A stretch of DNA of 61,353 nt, from the NCBI GenBank assembly GCA_025677835.1, contig JAIXMR010000107.1, positions 35,001 through 96,353 of the forward strand. The letters are read 5' to 3'. Below, piece by piece: positions 52,953 to 61,353 of the stretch; the stretch's first letter is position 1; each line of letters opens with the position of its first letter. The notes under the pieces were generated by a model. That model was not told the DNA's origin, ran no database searches, and was given only the letters and a program-made list of their open reading frames with translations. A program made the position numbers and the translations under genes. The stretch comes from Sporodiniella umbellata (taxonomy: Eukaryota; Mucoromycota; Mucoromycetes; Mucorales; Rhizopodaceae).

Positions 52953-54575
52953 TTAAGGTTTAGAATCTTCAGGCTCATAAACCTCTCTTTCCAATATATT
53001 GTCCTTGAGTCTGCTTGATAGCATTTTTCGAAGATCAGCTATGGTACCTATCATGTTATGAAGACTGCCAAACGACCAGGGATCTGACTTCTTATGCGAG
53101 TTAGATAAACTCTCTGACGAAGGTATAATATCCATTCCCGATCTGATAGGGGTAGGTTTAGGTTGACTTTGACTAGCTGGGCCGTGATCTTGAATATCTT
53201 TGAAAATATGATTTAACATACCCTCAAAAATATCAACTGGACTTTTATCCGGGCTATTCGTAGCTGGAGTAGGGCTCAGTAACTGATCAAGAGAAACTTG
53301 GCTTTGAATATCCCGAAAAGCATTGTCAATCATTTTTTCCATTACTTTAGTAGGGTCCTTTTTGGTCAGCATGGTTTGCTGACCGTCTGCTGCTCCATAT
53401 ACTTTATCAATAGATGTACGTCTTTCCATATTCAATATAGCTCTATTAAACATACTTTCCACAGCAATCATAGGGTCTGGTTTTCCTTTTTTACGGAGTT
53501 GAAGGGTAGGTGTAGGTAGATGATTAGCAGACATCTGGCTTTGAAACTCGAGAAAGGCGCGGCTGATGACATTTTCCACTATTTCAGCTGGGTTATTTTT
53601 GTTTCTGTTTAGATTACTGTCTTCAAACTGGAATCCAGGAGTAGGAACAGGTAAAAAGCGGCTGTTGTCGTTTTCATTCACACTTTTGATAGAATTGAAA
53701 GAAGAAGCAAAAGCCCGACTGTGGTCTATAATGTCTTCATTGTTGTTTCTGGTAGCGACGTGAACACCAAACTGCTCCAAGACGCCCATTAAATTGCCCG
53801 ATAGCTGTCCAAGCAAGCTTCCATTAATGGGTTCTGATATTTCTATATCTCTTTTGGTATATTTTTTATGATAGTTTATGTAAATTGCTGAATTCAGCTC
53901 GAGATTGTTTTCAGCTATCTGCATCCAGTCAAAATAACGGCTGAGCTTCATTGGCTTGGTATTTTGAGGCTGTTCAAGTAAAGCAAATACATAGCGATGG
54001 CTAGGTATTGTTGGCTCAAAAGGAATCTCAGTTTGCGAAGACGTCTCGTTGTTTTCAATACCTAATTTCAATCACACAGTTACTCAAATGAAATCTCATT
54101 GTTTTCAAGACGTATAGGATGATATACCATGAATGTCTCTAACTACCCAATGATAAAGTCGGGTATCTGCATCAAACTATAAAAATAAAATTTAAGGCTG
54201 TATATACAAACAAACGAATTTATATATGTACCATCATCAGAGTATACTTTTTTTCAGGCGGCCCCAGTTCAAAGGAAACAAGAGGGGTTTGGCTAGATTG
54301 CTCTACTGACACCGTCATACCATTTTCTATAATCTTATCTTCATACAAAATTTTTAAGCTTGGTTTGAGATCGAATTCTTTGAAAACTATTGTAAACAGG
54401 GTAAAATAAAGTCAGGCTATTGTAGCTTATAAATTTATTTAATGTTTTTGCTGCCATTACTCTGTGATATAATGTTTTTAGATTGTAAATCTAACTTCAA
54501 ATTCTTTGCTTTCTCGAGACTAAGAGCATACGTGCTTGTTAAAAAGGATAAAAAAAGTATACTCAAGCGGACCAT
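52953..54575 (-). CDS. Secreted PEBP-family protein with repeat-bearing C-terminal tail
   Basis: Four exons (54575-54461, 54386-54232, 54176-54128, 54061-52953) join in phase to 475 aa. Residues 1-18 (MVRLSILFLSFLTSTYA) form a signal peptide. Residues ~40-180 follow the phosphatidylethanolamine-binding protein fold: VSFELGPPEKKYTLMMFDAD, then TRLYHWVVRDIHG and PSHRYVFALLEQ. The usual ligand-site DPDAPSR is reduced to DADTR. The last ~250 residues hold about four imperfect repeats with a P-x(4)-(V/F)-E-x-(M/V) pattern, such as EIVENVISRAFLEFQSQ, AVESMFNRAILNMERR, VMEKMIDNAFRDIQSQ and IFEGMLNHIFKDIQDH, separated by LPTPT-like linkers. PEBPs bind lipids or kinases; this one is probably extracellular, role unknown. 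Confidence 0.8.
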
Positions 54576-54855
54576 AGCTGTTTTATAGTGAAGATAAAAA
54601 AAAAAAAAAGAGAAAAGAAAAAAAAATATAACGATCGGAATGGTGTTATTTATATAAAAAGAAAACATACTTTACTGTCATTTTTTAATAATTCTTTAGT
54701 CTTTTACTACATCTTTCCATGGTAATGCTTTCTGGGATGTTATTTTATTGAAGCTTAAACTTACATGAAATAATCTTTAATAGAAAAAAATACAGAAGCT
54801 TTGCTCCCACTTATATATATGTTTGCTTTTTGATCGTAGGCAGCTTGATGTTATA

Positions 54856-55116
54856 TTAGCATCTTGGTTGTTTTTTTAATTTTTTGTATAGACGATGTAC
54901 AATCAAAGCTCCTTTTTTTTTTCTTTTTTTGCTAACCGAGTTCTGTTGTTGAACTATCTTAGTTTTTTTCTCTAACAATCTACGCACAAAATAAGAAAAT
55001 ACATACAAAAATAGCTCTGAAATTACAGAATCGGATCCTCGTAGAAAATAAGCTTCAATTGGGTCACATAAACGCCAATATAAACTATTTTTTATAACAA
55101 AGAATAAACATTTCAA
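54856..55116 (-). CDS. Small hypothetical protein
   Basis: An 86-codon frame starting MKCLFFVIKNSLYWRL and ending with a basic stretch (SVSKKRKKKGALIVHRLYKK). It has a hydrophobic FLYVFSYFVRRLL segment. Unrecognised; it could be chance in AT-rich DNA. Confidence 0.25.
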   Translation of the reverse strand: MKCLFFVIKNSLYWRLCDPIEAYFLRGSDSVISELFLYVFSYFVRRLLEKKTKIVQQQNSVSKKRKKKGALIVHRLYKKLKKQPRC

Positions 55117-56610
55117 TTTATTATTGTATCTACTTTGTTTTTACCAAAAAAAAAAAAAAAAAAAAAAATTAACTACGATATGACTAAACTGCTTATTAAG
55201 TGTCAATACTGGCTCTTGTACCGTTGGTTCCAATCAATGTCTGTGACGGCTTTTGATACACAAAGCTAATAAAGATACGCTGCAAAGCAATTGAAACAAA
55301 ACATCGTGGCTCAACGTCTTACATACAAGGTATGCGTTTGAAAAATGACCAAACTTACTGATGAACCTCAATGCCTTGTAGGTATACTTTGTGATAAAGT
55401 AAAGCACACTTTGTTTGTCTTTTTAGATCTATTCATATTACTAGTGCTTTCTTTTTTTTTTACTAGAAAAGAGCCTCTAGCCCATACCAAATCTGTTTAA
55501 AAAAGCCAAGGCCCTTAGGCCAAGACTTTTTTCAAGACAAAAACCTATACAAATGAATCTTATACTTTGCAGTTGGTACATGTCAATTTAACTCGAAAGA
55601 GTGCATCTTGAAAATTAGAGACGTTTTTCATTTGGTTTGTTTATTAAAAAAATGAATGTTGTAGTGATAGTCTTTTTCTTCGACTTTTGGAGTTGAAACC
55701 AAATTGTGCTTATGCTATCGAGATAGGACTAATTGCTTGGTTTAGTCCAATTACTAGATATACCAAAATCAATGTGGCCATTAAATGGTACATGTATTTG
55801 TAAATAGGCTACGGGGCAATCTATTTTTACCAACATCTATTTTGAGCTTCTGGATTTGCGTTATGTCACTTTATTGATAGAATCTAGAATCATTTTTTTA
55901 AACCCACTAGTAGAAAAAAATCTCTACTTGGAATACGTTGAGTTTGGTACAACTTCTATTTTTGTAACTGACGCTGAGCTTTTAGCTCTTTCTTTTACTT
56001 CTAAATATTAAGATACAGTGAAATAGTTTATTAGCTGTTGTTTCTAAAAAAAAACAGAAACAAGAAAAGATACACGGAAAGAAGTCAATACGTTACTTGT
56101 AGAAAAGTTCTTTTTGAGCTTAGCTTATTTGTAGTAGTAATATACACAAAGTTATGTAAGAGCATTCATTCTAGTTAAAAACACTGTTCCTGAATTTTTT
56201 TCGTAACTTGAATTCAGTTTTTTATAATTTTCTAATATATTTATATGTATAAAGCCATATAAATAGCCTGACAATCTTTTGCGATCGCGGCTGTTTATAT
56301 TGACAGCTTCTCACAAACTCAAGGCTTTCGGCATCTCCTGTATTGTACAAAAAGAAAAAATTTCTGAGGCAATCCATAAACTTTTTTTTTATAAAACAGT
56401 CGCTTTTTAATTTTAAAGACGTGTACTAGCTCCCTGATCTAATTACATTGAAATCTGTCCTATGAAAATTTTTAGATACAAAAAATCCCCATTGGCAGTG
56501 TTTTCATCACATAAATTCAAGCGTATAAATAGAGGTGTGAAGATTTAAAAAGTGATTAGTATAAATTTCTTTATCTCTTTCTCTTACAACAATCTCTCCT
56601 TTCGTTTAAG
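55117..56610. other. Intergenic with a coding-like relic
   Basis: On the plus strand, 55807-56010 is open for about 67 codons without an ATG and reads LNPLVEKNLYLEYVEFGTTS. An upstream segment, about 55695-55800, reads LIAWFSPITRYTKINVAIKW in another frame. They cannot be joined by a normal intron. Possibly a decayed gene. The rest is AT-rich. Confidence 0.35.
56524..56531 (+). promoter_or_regulatory. TATA box of the thaumatin-like gene
   Basis: TATAAATA about 80 bases before the ATG, followed by a CT-rich leader typical of strongly expressed fungal genes. Confidence 0.65.
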
Positions 56611-57309
56611 ATGCGCACTTCTCTTCAATTGTTTCTTCTTCTAGTCAACATTGTGCTTTCCGTTCCTTTGGACTCCTCGAATTACGATCGACCTACAATC
56701 ATTGTCAAAAATCAATGTAACTCAACTTTGAACGTTGGTTATTCTAAAGATGTCGATTATTATGGCAAAATGAGCCGTGTAGCCGCTGGTAATACACAAA
56801 CCATATACCCTCCGGTCGAATGGAGTGGACGTGTTTGGGCAAGAACTGGGTGTAGTGGCGATCGATGCTTAGAAACTGGTATGGGCTCATCTCCTGCTTC
56901 GTTAGCTGAATTCCATTTTTTGGATTCTGGTAGTAGCTTTTACGATATCTCCTTCGTAGCTGGATACAATCTCCCTATGGTTATTGAGCCAGCATCCAAA
57001 AGCAAAGAAGGCGACGTTAATGGTCGTATGTGCAAAACAGCTAGCTGCAAAAAAACACCACCTTGTCCCTCGGGGTGGGAAACTCTTGATACAAACGGAA
57101 ACGTAGTAGGATGTCAAAGTGCATGTACAAAATTCAATACAGACGAATATTGCTGTACTGGTGCTTATAACGGTCAAAACCTATGTCATGCCAATAAGTA
57201 TACAGACCAAGTTAAAAGTTTTTGTCCTGATGTCTATAGTTATGCTTATGATGACGATACCAGTGTGTTGATGTGTAACACACGAACCTTTGTTGTTACT
57301 ATTTGTTAA
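56611..57309 (+). CDS. Secreted thaumatin-like protein
   Basis: Intronless, 232 aa. Signal peptide at residues 1-18 (MRTSLQLFLLLVNIVLSV). Thaumatin/PR-5 fold features: IIVKNQCNSTLNVGYS, GRVWARTGC, the FYDISFVAGYNLPMVI strand, the CQSAC and YCCTGAY cysteine motifs, and SFCPDVYSYAYDDD near the end. The cysteines are numerous and conserved in spacing. Fungal thaumatin-like proteins act at the cell wall, some as beta-glucanases or glucan binders. Activity is not proven here. Confidence 0.92.
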   Translation: MRTSLQLFLLLVNIVLSVPLDSSNYDRPTIIVKNQCNSTLNVGYSKDVDYYGKMSRVAAGNTQTIYPPVEWSGRVWARTGCSGDRCLETGMGSSPASLAEFHFLDSGSSFYDISFVAGYNLPMVIEPASKSKEGDVNGRMCKTASCKKTPPCPSGWETLDTNGNVVGCQSACTKFNTDEYCCTGAYNGQNLCHANKYTDQVKSFCPDVYSYAYDDDTSVLMCNTRTFVVTIC

Positions 57310-57791
57310 ATAAAAATGTGCGCTGTGCGTCTAAAGTGTCTGTGACACTGAAATCTACTTTTATAATGCTTTTTTCTGGTTTTAAAAATTTTATGAAGAG
57401 CAGTTAGCTTCACTGAATACAAAACCCTCGAAGAGTTGGGCATTTGTGAGAAAACAAGAAAACTAAATAGGAATAAATAAGAAATGATTTTAAAGCTAAG
57501 GCTTTTTACTTTAAGGAAGGCCGTTACTACATTTTAAGCAACTACAACAACATCAACGACTTGGGCCCCTTTTGCAAGGAAACTACACCTTTTATACAAT
57601 GCCGCCCGACTCTTTCTTATTCAATCATTGCTCAGACGTTTGAAGATAAGTTCAAATTCAAGTGTTTAAACTTTTCCATAACTCAGCTTTTAATGAGATC
57701 ATTTGTCCCGCTCTCATCTTGAGAAAGTCACGAGACTTACAGAAAGAGAAAAAAATTGGCCAGGCCATACTACTTTATGCAAGCTTCAAAC
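57310..57791. other. Intergenic, no gene recognised
   Basis: 3' flank of the thaumatin-like gene and promoter of the next gene. No coding signal. Confidence 0.6.
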
Positions 57792-58864
57792 ATGTCCAAA
57801 AATCCTCAAAAAAGACAACACAAACAAGAGCCTTCTAGTAGCATAACAAGAAACAATGACGCTTGCATTTTCTCTTCTACACTAAAGGAACAACCAAATC
57901 TAGTAAACAGAAGACTAAGCTTCGCCTTGGATGAGGCGTCACTAAGTCATTTGAAAAGCCAAAAAATGCCTTTAGATCATTCGACCACACAAAAGGGTAT
58001 AAATAACGAAAATAAATACTGAGTTACTGCGTTTTTTATGTAGCTAAAATCGTATGTTTGTCTTTACTTTTTAAAGCTAATCTTTTCAAATTAGAAGAAA
58101 CATCTGAAGACGAAGAAGAAATGTTTTTTTTGGACGAGGAAATTTCAGAAGAAGACCAAGATTTAGATAGCTGCCGCGAAGAAAACGATGCTATGGATCA
58201 AAATGGGAATACCTCGTTCTGTAAAAACCCATTATCGGCTTCCTTTAAACAGTCCGTTTTTGAAATGGACAAAAAGTACCCTTGGGTCAAAAAAAAAAGA
58301 GAGACCAACAAATACCTTGCTCAAGACCTTGAAACCAAAAAAGGCCCAAAAGACCTGGACAGCAACGCAGAAGAGGATAAAAGTACAGTATTGAAGTGTA
58401 CATACACTATAAAAGAACCACATACTGACCCTTAGCATATAGTCATATCCAAGTTTGCTACTTCTGTTCCGATCACTATCAACTACCCCTTTATCGAAGA
58501 GGGAGAAGAAAAGGAAAATAAGAAGGACGACGCTGAAGGGTCACCAAAGAAAAAAGACATATTAGCCAAAAGCTTTGCCAATTATGATTTTTCTTATTCC
58601 GATAGACTACTGTCTGAGCAATTCCCTGCTCCTAATAGAAGACGAAGCAATATACCTGGATCAGCCTCACTAGTTAACCCACAATTACATAGTCTTGTTG
58701 GAAAATCTTTGGATACAAGAGGGAACACAAAAAAAGCAATCAGTCAGCTACGGCCAAAGGACGAAGACGAAGATTTTGATTCATCTGTACCTCCACATGT
58801 ATGGGCCGCTAAAGAAGCAGACGAAGACAGTTTTGAAGACCATAGCTACAAATCCAAAGGATAA
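57792..58864 (+). CDS. Acidic hypothetical protein
   Basis: Three exons (57792-57996, 58077-58397, 58443-58864) join in phase to 315 aa. It starts MSKNPQKRQHKQEP and includes RRLSFALDEASLSHLKSQ, an acidic stretch (FFLDEEISEEDQDLDSC), FATSVPITINYPFIEEGEE, FSYSDRLLSEQFPAPNRRRS, and a C-terminal DFDSSVPPHVWAAKEADEDS. No signal peptide or membrane segment; likely disordered with short conserved motifs, in the style of a cytosolic or nuclear regulator. I do not recognise the family. The first ATG at 57756 in the same frame is less likely. Confidence 0.7.
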
Positions 58865-60148
58865 TGTACTTTTATTAGTAAATTCTACTAAAAAGCTCGT
58901 AAAAAGCAAAGAATTCTCAGTTTATATCTGATTGAAAATGAAACCTTCTACATTTGCACTGCTATATTAAAGCTACAAGTTTCTTTGTTATGTGGTAAAA
59001 GCCTATTACGCTATTACTATAATAAGGAAAACTATTGAGTCCTGCTACGAAAATGTTGTGAATTTCGTTTTACAAAAAAAAAAGGTTTTTAACACTATAA
59101 CCGAAAAGAATAGGTTTGTCTTATCTTTGTATTCAGTCGCTTTATGCGAGTGATAGCTCTCATTTTTTCCGTTCTCCTTCGCATACATATTGAAACAAGC
59201 TGCGTTATCATAGATACAAGACGTGACTCTATAGGTGACTCTTTCAATATAACTTAAGTTGTTCCTAAACGATCAACTGAGAATACTGCGATTCTTAAGA
59301 AATGCCGCTTCTCTTAAAGAAAAAAAGCATATTTACTTGACTTTTGTATCTCTGAAAAAAGAAGAAAAAGCTTAGGTCCGTGTAAACTCTCCAACTTCGC
59401 AGAGTATCCAAAAATAAAAGTAAATTAATGTAGATTCAAAACACAGTACACCTTGTTCGACTTTTGCGTTTATCTTTAAATCGAAAATTCTTTTAAAATT
59501 CACATATGCTGTAGCTCCTTTTCACAACAAATTGTGTTAGTCTCTTTTTATGTATTAGTTCGGTAAGCAAAGACATTTTATTGTCTTCTTGAAATATACT
59601 TTTATATCATAAATAGGTGCTAAGTTTAAATAACTGAACTTAAAATTGTTGGAACAATGTTAATACAAGCTATTTAGGTCGAAGCAGTGGGCCTAAGAAG
59701 AAACTAGTTCGATGCACTGGCACAAAAATGAGACAATATAATCATTGAGTCCTTTTTCTACAGATATAAAAAACAAACGACTCTTTAGCAAGAGTACCTA
59801 AAGTCTTCCATTAGGACGGCGGAGATGAATAAACGATCAAAGTACAAGTTTTCAATTATTATTTTTTTTCAAACACATTGTGTCATTAGAAGTGACTCAA
59901 TACTGTGTACGTTTTCATAGTAAAATGATATGCGATTAAATACTCAGATAGAGTTACTCTCTGTGTCACAGTTTTTATAAGCAGTTTTTGTTGATAAAAA
60001 AGCCCGCAAACAGACGCAAGAATATTTTATTGAAAAGCGCAACGGATTCTAACGGGCGGGTGATTGGAAGTAGTCTATATCTACAAGTAGTATTTTTATT
60101 TCATTAACATGCTGCAAGTACTTGCAGCTATCCGCCTTCTATGAAAGT
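58865..60148. other. Intergenic, no gene recognised
   Basis: 1.3 kb of AT-rich DNA. No coding segment I can support. Confidence 0.55.
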
Positions 60149-61112
60149 TTATACAAACTCCCCTTTTCTAAATGACATCTTCAGTCGATCCCAAATACCA
60201 GAGGGTGTAGGAGCTGGGCGAACATCCAGATAAAAGCTTAGTGACATAGGACTCCTTGGGTCTTTTTTGCCACTGTAAAAGTCTATAACGTATGTTACTT
60301 TTTCTCCGCAACGGTCCACAACCCAGTCATGTCTATCAAACGGAAGAGTATATCTTTTTTGAGCAAGTACATGATAGTATGTATATATGTATATATATTT
60401 GAGTAACGTATTAACAATTCTATAGAGTATGCCTATGTACACATTTTTTTTTACCCAAACCAAGATCGAATTCGTGCTTTAGGAGTAACTTCTTTTGGCT
60501 TCCCTTCAAATTTCAATAGCATGGGTTGGTTGCATTCACTAGCCGTAGGAAATTTTAGCTGTTTGTTAGAATAAAGTGATGTATAACCTACGTCGAATGC
60601 ATCTTTTCCCATTCCAAGATTTTTTGCCACGCCATTTCATTTACAGCATTATGAATGGGTACGACAACACTCATATCGTTCTCGTTAGGGGTCCAGTTTT
60701 TGCGTTTCATAGCATTAAAAAACATTTGTTCAGAGGGGTATACCCACATTTTGTCGTCTGAGCTAGCTCGTGGAATTGTGGATACTTCTCTGTCAAGACT
60801 TAAGGGCCCTTTTTGATCTGGTTGGCGATGCTGCTCTGAAACTGTAGGCATATTATTGCTACTATCCATCACACCAGAACTACGCTCTTCTTTTTTGGGG
60901 GCAAAATGCTTGTAGACTGTATGATCTACTGGGCATGCATCTTTCGGTTCACTCTCTTTGGGGGGTACAAATTGCTGGTATGAGCTATGGTCAACCGGAC
61001 ATTTTGCCTCCTCTTTCGCTTCTGAAGACACTTGCACTTGTCCTGGCGAAACAAAGTGTTTATAAGAGTTGTGATCAACCGGACATTTGAGTTCTTCAGT
61101 ATTATCTGACAT
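60149..61112 (-). CDS. CYC3: Cytochrome c heme lyase (holocytochrome c synthase)
   Basis: Three exons (61112-60592, 60538-60455, 60353-60149) join in phase to 269 aa. It attaches heme to apocytochrome c in the mitochondrial intermembrane space. The catalytic core is typical: [73 protein letters not shown] and YVIDFYSG. The substrate-contacting His lies in the VPIHN motif. The N-terminus has three tandem copies of a heme-regulatory CPVDH motif (residues ~10-70). Intron 1 uses the second of two nearby acceptors, the only one that preserves frame. Confidence 0.93.
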
Positions 61113-61353
61113 TGTTTGGCTACAGCTGAAGAAGATAGGCTAGGCTATCAAAAAAATTTGGGCTATTCTAAGCAAATTTTGGATAGCGACGCTGAAAATA
61201 GAACACTCAAAAGAAACACTGTCCCAAACTTATATGAAGTCAACTAATCCGATTAGCCAGCTATACGAATATGTATAAAACTAATAAACAGGCAATTGAA
61301 AGTGACGAGCTGTCAGTAATTAGGGTGGTTTTAATGGGACAACAATAGATTTT
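61113..61353. other. Upstream region of the heme lyase gene
   Basis: No gene seen in the last 241 bases; presumed promoter. Confidence 0.6.

Overview
The window is nuclear DNA of a filamentous fungus, most likely an early-diverging one (Mucoromycota, Mucorales-like). The reasons are AT-rich intergenic DNA full of A/T homopolymers, many short GT-AG introns, and a fungal gene set: an RNA14-type cleavage factor, a bZIP protein with a DUF3425-like tail, a UBAC2/DSC2-type membrane protein, a small methyltransferase of a kind I associate with Mucoromycota, and a thaumatin-like protein. The phylum is inferred from style and gene content; no rRNA or other marker is present. All gene models below were spliced by eye, and most were checked for reading phase at each junction.

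Layout. 0-8 kb: AFG1-like mitochondrial ATPase (-), a 79-codon reading frame and coding-like pieces (-), a probable cryptic split gene (-), a rhomboid-like UBA protein (+) and a FAM210/DUF1279 mitochondrial protein (+). 8-17 kb: the histone H2B ubiquitin ligase BRE1 (-) head to head with a three-unit polyubiquitin gene (+), then RNA14 (-). 17-28 kb: a gene-poor stretch with many poly(A) tracts, a TALE homeobox gene (-) and a kinesin-4 gene (-). 28-36.7 kb: gene-poor DNA with a SAM-dependent methyltransferase (+) and two unrecognised Ser/Pro-rich genes (+). 36.7-42.3 kb: an ICT1-like mitochondrial release factor (-), poly(A)-binding protein PAB1 (-) and a HAD phosphatase (-). 45.5-51.4 kb: an MLRQ/NDUFA4-like subunit (+), a mitochondrial enoyl-CoA hydratase of AUH type (+), a bZIP regulator (+) and a membrane-anchored GT5-like glycosyltransferase (-). 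52.9-61.1 kb: a secreted PEBP-family protein with a repeat-bearing tail (-), a thaumatin-like protein (+), an acidic unrecognised protein (+) and a cytochrome c heme lyase with three CPVDH repeats (-).

Most genes are independent housekeeping units, not a pathway cluster. Loose themes are ubiquitin (rhomboid-UBA protein, BRE1, polyubiquitin within 8 kb), mRNA 3'-end biology (RNA14, PAB1) and mitochondria (AFG1, FAM210, ICT1, MLRQ subunit, AUH-type hydratase, heme lyase). No rRNA, tRNA, CRISPR or intact transposon was found. The observations I would follow up first are the PEBP protein with tandem repeats, the triple heme-motif array of the heme lyase, the mosaic polyubiquitin gene, and split coding segments hidden in regions that look empty.
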